Shown: positions 1 through 7,241 of the stretch, in pieces | Layout: the number at the start of each line of letters is the position of its first letter | Numbering within the stretch: the stretch's first letter is position 1 | DNA from: an uncultured Bacilli bacterium | Lineage (GTDB): Bacteria > Bacillota_I > Bacilli_A > RF39 > UBA660 | NCBI GenBank assembly: GCA_947630415.1 | Contig: CANRHM010000037.1 | Location: forward strand, 1-11,523 | DNA: 11,523 nucleotides | Reading direction: 5' to 3' | Position numbers and translations under genes: made by a program | The notes under the pieces: generated by a model | What the model was told of the DNA's origin: nothing | Database searches by the model: none | What the model saw: the letters and a program-made list of their open reading frames with translations, nothing else

Positions 1-6
1 GGTTCT

Positions 7-34
7 GTGAGGGGCAATGAGACAATCCTCTCAC
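7..34 (+). other. Stem-loop in the leader upstream of the first glycosyltransferase gene
   Basis: GTGAGGGG (7-14) pairs with CCTCTCAC (27-34), eight pairs with one G-U wobble, around a 12-nt loop. No T-run follows, so it is not a standard intrinsic terminator. It may be the 3' end structure of an upstream transcript outside the window or part of the 5' leader of the next gene. I recognise no riboswitch class in it. Confidence 0.4.
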
Positions 35-45
35 TAAATAGAAAA

Positions 46-82
46 GAGAGGTGAAGTCGAGACTTGTCTACTCGACACTTAC
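46..82 (+). promoter_or_regulatory. Distant Shine-Dalgarno with an intervening hairpin before the first start codon
   Basis: The only good Shine-Dalgarno-like stretch before the ATG at 83 is GAGAGGTGA (46-54), about 28 nt upstream and too far for normal use. Between them GTCGAG (56-61) and CTCGAC (71-76) form a perfect 6-bp stem with a 9-nt loop. If it folds, it removes 21 nt and leaves about 7 nt between the Shine-Dalgarno and the ATG, a normal spacing. The pairing and spacing are seen in the sequence; the effect on translation is inferred. Confidence 0.45.
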
Positions 83-1219
83 ATGAAAAAAGTAGCAATT
101 TTATCGCTTCACTTAGGTTATGGAGGAATTGAGAAATCCGTCGTATCCCTTGCCAATATGCTTAAGGAAGATTACGAAGTCGAAATTATCTCTAGTTATA
201 AATTATTTGATAAGCCTTTTTTTACATTGGATAAAAAAGTAAAAGTAACATATTTGATTGAAAACCATAGACCAAATAGAGAAGAGTTGAAAGAAGCTAT
301 CAAAAAAGTAAGACCGCTTCGGTTTTGTAAGGAAATGTATGAGTCCCTAGTGACCTTAGCCTTACGTAAAAGAACGATGATTAAAGCCATTCGTCGGAGT
401 GACGCGGATGTGATTATTTCAACCAGAGACTTATTTAATACTTGGCTTGGTAAATATGGAAGAAGTAAAGCTTTAAAAATTGGTTGGGAACATAACCATT
501 TTGATCGGGGTGCTTCCTATACTAAAAAAGTAGCCAAATCGGCACGTGACTTAGATTATTTAGTGTTGGTTTCTAGTACGATTAGAGATCACTATAAGGA
601 TTTGCTTAAAAACTATAAAGTAACGTGTGTTTCGATTCCGAATGTGATTGAGGATTATCCCAAAAGAAGTGCTTCTCTTCGTGAAAAGAAGATTATTTCT
701 GTAGGAAGATTATCGCCTGAGAAAGGTTTTAACGATTTAGTCGATGTCATGAAATTAGTGCATGAAGAAGCTAAAGATTGGACTTTGGAGATTATAGGAG
801 ATGGGGCCCAAAAGAATTTTTTGATGGACCGTGTCTATAATGAAGAGTTAGATTACATTCATTTCTTAGGCTATCAGAAAAAAGAAGTCATCAATGAAAA
901 ATTGTTATCTTCATCGATTTATGTCATGCCTTCCATTACAGAATCGTTTGGTCTTGCCCTTTTAGAAGCGATGGCCGTGGGTCTTCCGTGTGTAGCCTTT
1001 CGTTCCGCCGAAGGGGCTACCCATTTGATTGAAGAGGGAAAAAATGGTTATTTAATCGATAACCGTGATAAAGAAAAGATGAAAGAGAAAATTGTTTCGT
1101 TAATCAAAGATGTGGATATGCGAAAAGAGATGGGGCTTGAAGGACGAAAAAAAAGTCTTAAATATACACCAGAAGTAGTAAAAAAAGACTGGATGCGCAT
1201 CCTAAAAAAGAGGGGATAA
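83..1219 (+). CDS. Glycosyltransferase family 4 (GT-B fold)
   Basis: This 378-residue enzyme should transfer a sugar from a nucleotide-sugar donor to a lipid-linked glycan at the cytoplasmic face of the membrane. The N-terminal Rossmann domain has the glycine-rich GGIEKS turn at 14-19. The C-terminal domain has SVGRLSPEKG at about 206-215 and the GT4 EX7E signature, E287 and E295, within ESFGLALLEAMAVGLP. The length is normal for the family and there is no signal peptide. Start ATG 83 is favoured because MKKVAILSL begins the first beta strand and no upstream in-frame start exists, although its Shine-Dalgarno is displaced by a hairpin. The next gene begins 1 nt after its stop, so they form an operon. 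The sugar and linkage cannot be read from the sequence. Confidence 0.92.
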   Translation: MKKVAILSLHLGYGGIEKSVVSLANMLKEDYEVEIISSYKLFDKPFFTLDKKVKVTYLIENHRPNREELKEAIKKVRPLRFCKEMYESLVTLALRKRTMIKAIRRSDADVIISTRDLFNTWLGKYGRSKALKIGWEHNHFDRGASYTKKVAKSARDLDYLVLVSSTIRDHYKDLLKNYKVTCVSIPNVIEDYPKRSASLREKKIISVGRLSPEKGFNDLVDVMKLVHEEAKDWTLEIIGDGAQKNFLMDRVYNEELDYIHFLGYQKKEVINEKLLSSSIYVMPSITESFGLALLEAMAVGLPCVAFRSAEGATHLIEEGKNGYLIDNRDKEKMKEKIVSLIKDVDMRKEMGLEGRKKSLKYTPEVVKKDWMRILKKRG

Positions 1220-1220
1220 C

Positions 1221-1697
1221 ATGAAAAAGAAAAGAGTCTTATTTATTGCTAGTACAGGAGGACATTTATCAGAACTCATGCAGTTAAGTCCTATGTTTTC
1301 TAAGTATGACACCTATATCATAACGGAAAAGATGAAAAACAATATTTCACCTAAGGAACTTTTTCATTATCCCGTTTACTACTTAGTTTATGGAACCAAG
1401 GATCATCCTTTGACTTTCCCTTTTAAACTTTTAGCAAATTGTTTTAAAAGTTTATACTATTTTATCAAGATTCGTCCTAAATACATCGTTACGACAGGAG
1501 CTCATACGGCAGGACCAATGTGTTGTATTGGAAAACTGTTAGGAAGCAAAATCATTTTTATTGAAACATTTGCTAATATGTATAGTAAGACCGTGACGGG
1601 TAGAATTGTCTATCATTTTGCCGATCTTTTCTTGGTGCAATGGGAGTCGATGTTAAAACTCTATCCCAAGGCTGTCTATAAGGGGTGGATTTATTAA
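1221..1697 (+). CDS. pssD: PssD/Alg14-like membrane-recruiting subunit of a two-part glycosyltransferase
   Basis: The 158-residue protein matches the Alg14/PssD/CpsF family, the membrane-associated acceptor-binding half of a split GT28-type glycosyltransferase. GGHLSEL at about 13-19 is the glycine-rich loop; TTGAHTAGP and FIET lie in the second half. A hydrophobic segment around residues 65-85 may help membrane contact. In the family, Alg14/PssD anchors the catalytic Alg13/PssE partner and together they add the second sugar to a lipid-linked primer. That partner is encoded next: the stop TAA (1695-1697) shares one base with its ATG (1697-1699), so translation is probably coupled and expression equal. 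Shine-Dalgarno GAGGGG (1210-1215) lies 5 nt before ATG 1221. Length is normal, so it is not a truncated gene. Confidence 0.88.
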   Translation: MKKKRVLFIASTGGHLSELMQLSPMFSKYDTYIITEKMKNNISPKELFHYPVYYLVYGTKDHPLTFPFKLLANCFKSLYYFIKIRPKYIVTTGAHTAGPMCCIGKLLGSKIIFIETFANMYSKTVTGRIVYHFADLFLVQWESMLKLYPKAVYKGWIY

Positions 1698-2608
1698 TGA
1701 TTTTAGTTACATTAGGAACACAAGATAAAAGTTTTAAACGTCTTTTGCAAGCCTTAGAGAAAGAACTGGAAAAAGGAACCATTAAAGAGGAAGTCGTTGT
1801 TCAAGCAGGATATACCAAGTTTACTTCCAAGTACATGAAGATTTTCGATTTAATTCCTAGTGATCAGTTTGATAAGCTCATGAAAAAATGTGATTTATTG
1901 ATTACCCATGGTGGGGTAGGAAGTATTTTAGCAGGTGTTAAAAACCATAAAAAAGTTATTGCGGTGGCAAGACTATCGAAATACAAAGAGCATACGAACG
2001 ACCATCAAAAACAAATTGTAGAAGCTTTTGCTAAAGAAGGCTACTTGCTTGAATTAAAAGATTTTTCAAAATTAGGAGAAGTTTTAAAGAAAGCAGAAAC
2101 GTTTAAACCGAACAAATTTAAAAGCAATACCAAGGAATTGATTACTTATTTAGAAGATTATATTGATAGGGATCCTCCTACTTGGAAAGAAAAAATAAGT
2201 ATTCTTTGGAACAAACATAAAGAAGTGCTTCTATACTTAATTTTTGGTGTTTTAACAACTTTGGTGAGTCTTGTTACTTATTATCTTTTAGTAGGAACAC
2301 TTCTAGACCCTAGTAGAGCATTGTTATTACAACTTGCCAATATCATCTCCTGGGTGGTATCTGTAACGTTTGCCTATGTTACTAATCGAAAGTACGTTTT
2401 TGAAAGTAAAAATAAGAACTGGATAAAAGAAGCATGCTCATTCTATTTATCTCGTGGCTTTAGTCTTCTTTTTGATATGGGCATTATGTTTGTAGGTGTT
2501 ACCTTGTTAAAAGGAAACGATAAAATTATCAAACTAATTTCCCAAATCGTGGTCATCGTTTTAAATTATATCTTAAGTAAATGGCTTGTTTTTACTAAGA
2601 AAAAATAG
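1697..2608 (+). CDS. pssE: PssE/Alg13-like glycosyltransferase fused to a C-terminal GtrA membrane domain
   Basis: The protein has 303 residues from ATG 1697. An in-frame GTG at 1685 is possible, but the family starts MI-VT-GT and AAGGGGTGG (1680-1688) is well placed for the ATG. Residues 1-155 are the catalytic Alg13/PssE half, with MILVTLGTQDK at the start and the nucleotide-sugar loop THGGVGSI at 70-77. PssE proteins normally end near residue 160. Here a linker leads into about 130 residues with four predicted membrane segments and YVTNRKYVF at about 227-235, typical of the GtrA family, which is thought to flip polyprenyl-phosphate-linked sugars or act with GtrB-type transferases. The reading frame is continuous, so this is a real fusion in the sequence as given. 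It would place a sugar-adding domain and a lipid-sugar handling domain in one chain. Confidence 0.87.
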   Translation: MILVTLGTQDKSFKRLLQALEKELEKGTIKEEVVVQAGYTKFTSKYMKIFDLIPSDQFDKLMKKCDLLITHGGVGSILAGVKNHKKVIAVARLSKYKEHTNDHQKQIVEAFAKEGYLLELKDFSKLGEVLKKAETFKPNKFKSNTKELITYLEDYIDRDPPTWKEKISILWNKHKEVLLYLIFGVLTTLVSLVTYYLLVGTLLDPSRALLLQLANIISWVVSVTFAYVTNRKYVFESKNKNWIKEACSFYLSRGFSLLFDMGIMFVGVTLLKGNDKIIKLISQIVVIVLNYILSKWLVFTKKK

Positions 2609-2626
2609 AATCGAGGTGTTCTTCTT

Positions 2627-3568
2627 TTGAAAAAGTTAAGTGTGATTGTGCCGGTCTATAATAAAGAAAAGACTCTTGCCAGGTGTTTAGATTCACTTCT
2701 TCAACAAGACTATAAAAATATAGAGATTATTGTAGTTGACGATAAGAGCACGGATGATAGTAAAAAAGTGATTGAATATTACCAAAAGAAATATCCTGCT
2801 AAAATCAAAGCTTCTTTTAATAAAAAGAATTCCTATATTGGAAAGACAAGAAACATGGGTCTATCTTTAGCAACCGGGGATTACATAGGTTTTGTCGATA
2901 GTGATGATTATGTTAAAAAAGATATGTACTCCACTTACATTGCTTTTATGGAAGAACACGATTTAGATATTGTCTCTGGTTACTATGAAAAAGTAGGGAA
3001 GGAAGAAGGACTTTTTAAAAATACGTATTTTCCACTTTCGAATATTAAAAAGAGACCACATCTTCTCTTAGAGTTCGATTGTGGACCTTGCAATAAACTT
3101 TTTAGGAAAAGTCTTATTGATGAACATGAGATTCGTTTTTTAGAAAATACCAAGTATGAAGATGTACCTTTTGTTTTAAAAGCTTTATACTATGCTAAAA
3201 GAGTAGGGCATCTAAAAAAAAGTTATTACTATTATTATATTCATGATGAGAGTGAAACGACCGTCATGGATGAGCACGTTTTCGATATTTTTAAAATCTT
3301 AGATGAAGTACGAACAACTTACCATGATTTTGATAATCAAGAAGTACTAGAAGCTTTTGTTATTCGTGAAGTAGGACGTTACCTCTTGTTACAAAAATAT
3401 CAAAAGAATAAAAAGATACGATCTAGATTTATAGAAGAAGGGTATCTTTATTTAGAAAAGATGAATCCTAAATGGAGACAAAATAAAATCTATAAACAGG
3501 AAAAGTTCATAAAGAAAATGATTCAAAATCATAAAATGTGGTTAAAGTTATACCATGCTTTAGGTTAG
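2627..3568 (+). CDS. Glycosyltransferase family 2 (GT-A fold)
   Basis: A 313-residue enzyme with the classic GT2 start LSVIVPVYNKEKTL, the nucleotide-binding VVDDKSTDDS at about 37-45 and the metal-binding DSDD at 91-94. A YEDVPF motif further on is the usual position of the catalytic base region in polysaccharide GT2 enzymes. It lacks membrane segments and would act on a lipid-linked glycan in the cytoplasm. The start is TTG 2627, chosen because GAGGTG (2613-2618) is 8 nt upstream and because the N-terminus then matches the family exactly. It follows the PssE-GtrA gene by 18 nt and belongs to the same operon. The sugar transferred is unknown. Confidence 0.92.
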   Translation: MKKLSVIVPVYNKEKTLARCLDSLLQQDYKNIEIIVVDDKSTDDSKKVIEYYQKKYPAKIKASFNKKNSYIGKTRNMGLSLATGDYIGFVDSDDYVKKDMYSTYIAFMEEHDLDIVSGYYEKVGKEEGLFKNTYFPLSNIKKRPHLLLEFDCGPCNKLFRKSLIDEHEIRFLENTKYEDVPFVLKALYYAKRVGHLKKSYYYYYIHDESETTVMDEHVFDIFKILDEVRTTYHDFDNQEVLEAFVIREVGRYLLLQKYQKNKKIRSRFIEEGYLYLEKMNPKWRQNKIYKQEKFIKKMIQNHKMWLKLYHALG

Positions 3569-3583
3569 AAAGAAGGGATCAAT

Positions 3584-4396
3584 TTGCAAGCATTTAAAAA
3601 TATTATGGCGAATTTTAAACATTATTCTTTTCTCATGAGACAGTTAATATCTCGTGATTTTAAAGTAAAATACAAACGGAGTGTCTTGGGAATTCTATGG
3701 AGCCTATTGTACCCTGTGTTGATGATGGCCGTAATGGCAATTGTTTTTTCTAAAATGTTCCGTTTTCAAGTGGAAGGCGTTAACTATTTGGTTTATTTGA
3801 TGACAGGACTTGTTATGTTTAACTATTTTAGTGAGGCCTCTAATTCCGCTATGACATCGGTCGTAAGTAACTTTTCGTTGATGACCAAAGTGTATATTCC
3901 AAAATACATTTTCCCTGTGGCTAAATGTCTTTTTGTGGGAATTAACTTTGTACTTTCGTTAATTCCGCTTTTAGTGATTATCTTGTTTACTGGAAATCCT
4001 GCGGAAGGGACAAGGTGTGTGATCAATGGTTGGTACTTGCTTCTTCCGTATGTTTTCATATGTATGTTCTTATTCACCATCGGTTTAGGACTCTTTCTTT
4101 CCTGTATTTCGGTTTTCTTCCGTGATATGTTTTATATCTATGGAATTATCTTGATGATTTGGAACTATTTAACCCCTGTTTTCTATGATGTTAGTATTTT
4201 GTCCGATAAAATTCGTTTCTTGATGAAGTTTAATCCACTATATGTTTTTATTACTAGTGCAAGAGAGATTATCTTGTATAATAGGTGTCCTTCTACAGAA
4301 CTACTATTAGGCTGCCTCTTCTTTGCCCTTGGTATGCTATTAATTGGAGCCGTTGTGTTTAAGAAAAATCAAGATAAGTTCATTTATTATGCGTAA
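3584..4396 (+). CDS. ABC-2 type polysaccharide export permease (Wzm/TagG/RgpC-like)
   Basis: The 270-residue protein is the membrane half of an exporter for lipid-linked polysaccharide. It opens with an amphipathic segment containing RDFKVKYKRSVLG (24-36) followed by WSLLYP, the typical start of Wzm/TagG/RgpC permeases. About six hydrophobic membrane segments follow, and the last loop contains FNPLYVFITSARE, also common in the family. Start TTG 3584 is supported by AGAAGGGA (3571-3578). The ATPase gene begins 12 nt after the stop. The pair would form a 2+2 transporter that moves an undecaprenyl-linked glycan outward. Teichoic acid, rhamnose-polysaccharide and O-antigen-like exporters share this fold, so the substrate is not decided. 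Confidence 0.93.
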   Translation: MQAFKNIMANFKHYSFLMRQLISRDFKVKYKRSVLGILWSLLYPVLMMAVMAIVFSKMFRFQVEGVNYLVYLMTGLVMFNYFSEASNSAMTSVVSNFSLMTKVYIPKYIFPVAKCLFVGINFVLSLIPLLVIILFTGNPAEGTRCVINGWYLLLPYVFICMFLFTIGLGLFLSCISVFFRDMFYIYGIILMIWNYLTPVFYDVSILSDKIRFLMKFNPLYVFITSAREIILYNRCPSTELLLGCLFFALGMLLIGAVVFKKNQDKFIYYA

Positions 4397-4408
4397 GGAG
4401 GTGTTAAT

Positions 4409-5173
4409 ATGATCGATATTAAAAAAGTAGGTATGAAGTTCGATTTAGGAATTGAAAAGAATTTCTCTTTTAAGCAACTCTTTGTCGATACTTTAACACC
4501 AGGTAAAAAGAAAAAGAAGAAAGAATACTTTTGGGCATTAGAAGATATTACATTTCACATTAATAAAGGGGAAGTTATTGGTCTTATTGGAAGCAATGGA
4601 GCAGGAAAATCTACTTTGTTAAAAGTGGTCAGTGGCGTTATGAAACCAACTAAAGGAAAAGTAGAAACGCATGGTGTTATAGCTCCGATGATCGAGTTAG
4701 GAGCAGGGTTTGATTCCGAACTTACGGCTCGTGAAAACATTTATTTAAATGGGGCGATTTTAGGTTATCAAAAAGATTTCTTAGATCAAAAATTTGATGA
4801 AATTGTGGAATTTTCAGAATTACGTGATTTCCTCGATGTACCAGTACGAAACTTTTCTTCCGGAATGGTTGCTAAACTTGCTTTCTCCATTGCTACTGTG
4901 GTAGAGCCTGAAATTTTAATTGTGGATGAAATCTTATCGGTTGGAGATATCAAATTCCAAGAGAAAAGTAGAAATAAAATGATGGAAATGATTAAAGGTG
5001 GAACGACCGTACTCTATGTATCGCATTCCCTTGACTCGATTAAAGAATTATGTAATCGTGTGGTATGGCTCGACCATGGACACATCCGTATGATGGGGGA
5101 TACGAAAAAAGTTTGTAATGCCTATTATCAGGAACAAATGGGTGTTCCTATGAAACAAAAAGGAAATATTTAA
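4409..5173 (+). CDS. ABC transporter ATPase for polysaccharide export (Wzt/TagH/RgpD-like)
   Basis: This 254-residue protein powers the permease encoded upstream. Walker A is GSNGAGKST (61-69), the signature loop is FSSGM (149-153), Walker B is ILIVDE (169-174) and the H-loop histidine is H206. The stretch ELGAGFDSELTAREN after Walker A is characteristic of polysaccharide exporters. It ends shortly after the nucleotide-binding domain, so it lacks the C-terminal carbohydrate-binding domain of O9a-type Wzt and the long extension of TagH. This suggests that export does not rely on recognition of a terminal cap by the ATPase. A lysine-rich patch at residues 33-38 precedes the first core strand. 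A nearly perfect Shine-Dalgarno, AAGGAGGTG (4395-4403), overlaps the permease stop codon, so the two are probably translated in step. Confidence 0.94.
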   Translation: MIDIKKVGMKFDLGIEKNFSFKQLFVDTLTPGKKKKKKEYFWALEDITFHINKGEVIGLIGSNGAGKSTLLKVVSGVMKPTKGKVETHGVIAPMIELGAGFDSELTARENIYLNGAILGYQKDFLDQKFDEIVEFSELRDFLDVPVRNFSSGMVAKLAFSIATVVEPEILIVDEILSVGDIKFQEKSRNKMMEMIKGGTTVLYVSHSLDSIKELCNRVVWLDHGHIRMMGDTKKVCNAYYQEQMGVPMKQKGNI

Positions 5174-5218
5174 TGCTCTTTTTATCAAAGACAAGATTAG
5201 AAGGGTTAGGTGATAGTC

Positions 5219-6148
5219 ATGAAATATAGTATAATCGTGTGTGTTTATAATGGATCTTCCTATATCGATTCTTGTTTGTCTTCGCTTCTAAATCAAGTTT
5301 ATCCTCATTATGAAATTATCATCATTGACGATGGTAGCACCGATGATTCACTTAAACGACTTACTTCTTACCAAAAAAAATATAAAGAAAAAATTACGGT
5401 CATACATCAAGAAAATAAAGGCTTAAGTGTAAGCCGTAACGAAGGAGTTAAGAGGGCAAAAGGAGATTATCTTCTTTTTGTCGATATTGATGATTGCCTA
5501 ACAAAAGAGGCATTACAAGTTATTGAAGCAAAACGGGAAGATTGTGATTTAATCAAATTTAATTTTGAAAAGCTCTATACCGATGGAACTAAAAAAGCAA
5601 ATAAAACCCATTACCAGGATGGAGTAATGAATGGAGAAGAAGCTTTTCAAAGATTAGTTCAAGCTAAACAACCTTTCGAAATGGCTTGTCTTTATGCTTA
5701 TAAAACGGCTTTTTTCAAAAAAAATCAATTTTTATTTACACCTAACCGATATCATGAAGATTTTGGCCTTATTCCTTATGTGATATTAAAAAGTAGTAAA
5801 GTAAAGTTATTGGATGAAGTGCTTTACCAGTACCGTCAAACCGAAGATAGTATTACGAGAAATGAAGATTCCATAAAGACAGTTAAACGATGTAACGATA
5901 TCTTATATTTTTATGAAGAATTGAAAAAGAAAGTAAAAGAGGATTGTTCCATTGGAGAAGAAAGTAAAAAAATATTTAATAGTTTTCTTGCAAATGGGGT
6001 ACTAAGTGGACTAGCTAAATTAGAAGGCTCTGCTAAAGAACAATATAAAAAACTGATCAAAGAAAAGAAAGTCGTTTCTGATTTACTGCAAGATACACTT
6101 TTACGTAAATTGAAGTACTACCTAGTGAAGCGAAAACTAAATGAATAA
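5219..6148 (+). CDS. Glycosyltransferase family 2 (GT-A fold)
   Basis: A 309-residue GT2 enzyme beginning KYSIIVCVYNGSSYI, with IIDDGSTDDS at about 36-44 and a D-x-D-D metal site, DIDD, at 89-92. YHEDFGLIPYV further on matches the catalytic-loop region of capsule and teichoic-acid-type transferases and parallels the GT2 gene at 2627. A GTG at 5210 is in frame, but AGGTGA (5208-5213) sits 5 nt before ATG 5219 and the family start agrees, so the ATG is preferred. The C-terminal 100 residues are very lysine-rich, suggesting a soluble protein contacting acidic membrane lipids. It lies 45 nt after the ATPase gene with no terminator between, and is probably the last gene of the main operon. Confidence 0.91.
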   Translation: MKYSIIVCVYNGSSYIDSCLSSLLNQVYPHYEIIIIDDGSTDDSLKRLTSYQKKYKEKITVIHQENKGLSVSRNEGVKRAKGDYLLFVDIDDCLTKEALQVIEAKREDCDLIKFNFEKLYTDGTKKANKTHYQDGVMNGEEAFQRLVQAKQPFEMACLYAYKTAFFKKNQFLFTPNRYHEDFGLIPYVILKSSKVKLLDEVLYQYRQTEDSITRNEDSIKTVKRCNDILYFYEELKKKVKEDCSIGEESKKIFNSFLANGVLSGLAKLEGSAKEQYKKLIKEKKVVSDLLQDTLLRKLKYYLVKRKLNE

Positions 6149-6158
6149 GCGTATAAGA

Positions 6159-6211
6159 TTTTTTCTTTAAGAGGGGACTGGAGTTAGACTCTATACTTCC
6201 TTAAAGAAAAA
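6159..6211. repeat. 12-bp inverted repeat in the gap before the GtrB-like gene
   Basis: TTTTTCTTTAAG (6160-6171) and CTTAAAGAAAAA (6200-6211) are exact inverted copies separated by 28 bases. The inner part can add a short GAGT/ACTC stem (6181-6184 with 6188-6191). T-runs lie on the 5' side and A-runs on the 3' side when read on either strand, so it does not fit an intrinsic terminator in either direction. It abuts a possible -10 box, so it could be an operator or an RNA leader structure. Confidence 0.6.
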
Positions 6212-6220
6212 TGATATACT
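6212..6220 (+). promoter_or_regulatory. Possible extended -10 promoter of the GtrB-like gene
   Basis: TGATATACT is a good extended -10 element, with the -10 hexamer at 6215-6220. No convincing -35 box lies 16-18 bp upstream, which is tolerable for extended -10 promoters. The transcript would begin near 6227, leaving only a very short leader with the Shine-Dalgarno AAAAAGGAG (6226-6234) at its 5' end. Moderate to low support. Confidence 0.4.
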
Positions 6221-6240
6221 CTTAGAAAAAGGAGTTATGT

Positions 6241-7182
6241 ATGAAAAAGATTTCGATTGTCGTTCCTTGTTATAACGAAGAAGAATCGCTTCCTTTATTT
6301 TATAAAGAAGTAGATAAAGTCACTGAAAAGATGAGTAAAAAAGCTGATTTTGAGTTTGTGTTTGTAAACGATGGATCTAGTGATAAGACGTTGGAAGAAC
6401 TACGAAAATTAGCTCAAAAAGATAAACGGGTTCACTATTTATCATTTTCTCGTAACTTTGGAAAAGAAGCTGCTATGTACGCAGGACTTGAACATGCCAA
6501 AGGAGACTATGTAACGACGATGGATGCCGATTTGCAGGATCCACCTAGTTTGTTAGAAGAGATGTTTGATACTCTAGAAACAAAGGAATACGATTGTTGT
6601 GCCACCAAGAGTACGTCAAGAAATGGTTATTCTTTCCTACGAAAAATGTTTACTAAATGGTTCTATAAAATTATTGCCAAACTTTCTAAAACCGAAATGG
6701 TCGAAGGAGCAAGAGACTTTAGATTAATGACAAGACAAATGGTGGATGCGATTCTTTCAATGAAAGAGTATAATCGGTACTCTAAAGGACTTTTTAGTTT
6801 TGTTGGATTTAAAACAAAATGGATTGAATATGAAAATCAAGACCGGGTGGCAGGAACAACGAAGTGGAATTTCTTTAAGCTTTTCTCTTATGCCATCGAT
6901 GGAATTGTAGCTTTTTCAACCACTCCTTTATTAATTGCTGCATTCGTAGGTATCTTATTTTGCTTTATTGCTTTCATCATGATTATTGTAATTATTGTTA
7001 AGACCTTGGCATTTGGTGATCCAGTTTCTGGTTGGCCTAGTCTTGCTTGCATTATCTTCTTGGTAGGAGGTATCAATTTGTTCTGTACTGGTATTATCGG
7101 AGAATATTTGGCTAAGACGTATTTGGAAACAAAGAATAGACCTATTTACATTATTAAAGAAACAGAAAAAGATTTAAAATAA
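6241..7182 (+). CDS. Polyprenyl-phosphate glycosyltransferase (GtrB/ArnC/DPM1-like GT2)
   Basis: The 313-residue enzyme should move a sugar from its nucleotide carrier to undecaprenyl phosphate. The GT-A domain has SIVVPCYNEEESLP at the start, FVNDGSSDKT (41-50) and the DPM1-type DADLQDPP motif (95-102). SRNFGKEAAMYAGLEHA (70-86) and the later KWNFFKLFSYAIDG stretch are also typical. Two C-terminal membrane segments at about 228-253 and 265-290 separate it from soluble GT2 enzymes and place it in the GtrB/YkcC/ArnC group. GtrB normally works with a GtrA flippase; the only GtrA domain here is fused to PssE about 4 kb upstream. It starts at ATG 6241 after AAAAAGGAG, has a possible promoter of its own, and is followed by a strong terminator. 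Confidence 0.92.
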   Translation: MKKISIVVPCYNEEESLPLFYKEVDKVTEKMSKKADFEFVFVNDGSSDKTLEELRKLAQKDKRVHYLSFSRNFGKEAAMYAGLEHAKGDYVTTMDADLQDPPSLLEEMFDTLETKEYDCCATKSTSRNGYSFLRKMFTKWFYKIIAKLSKTEMVEGARDFRLMTRQMVDAILSMKEYNRYSKGLFSFVGFKTKWIEYENQDRVAGTTKWNFFKLFSYAIDGIVAFSTTPLLIAAFVGILFCFIAFIMIIVIIVKTLAFGDPVSGWPSLACIIFLVGGINLFCTGIIGEYLAKTYLETKNRPIYIIKETEKDLK

Positions 7183-7186
7183 TAAC

Positions 7187-7222
7187 AGAAGGACTTTAGA
7201 CAGACTAAGGTTCTTTTCTTTT
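7187..7222 (+). terminator. Intrinsic terminator closing the polysaccharide cluster
   Basis: AGAAGGACTTTAG (7187-7199) pairs with CTAAGGTTCTTTT (7205-7217), 13 pairs with three G-U wobbles around a 5-nt loop, followed by TTTTCTTTT. It lies 4 nt after the stop codon of the GtrB-like gene and separates the glycan cluster from the variable surface protein gene. Confidence 0.82.
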
Positions 7223-7241
7223 GAAAAAAATTAACAAAAAG

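Noticed and set aside
1573..1782. Apparent frameshift: short PssD-like ORF followed by an overlapping ORF
   Set aside because: PssD and PssE are normally separate genes of this size. The TAATG junction and the Shine-Dalgarno before ATG 1697 show two intact, coupled genes.
6159..6211. Intrinsic terminator after the GT2 gene at 5219
   Set aside because: The downstream arm is followed by A residues rather than a T-run on both strands, so the palindrome cannot act as a classical terminator.
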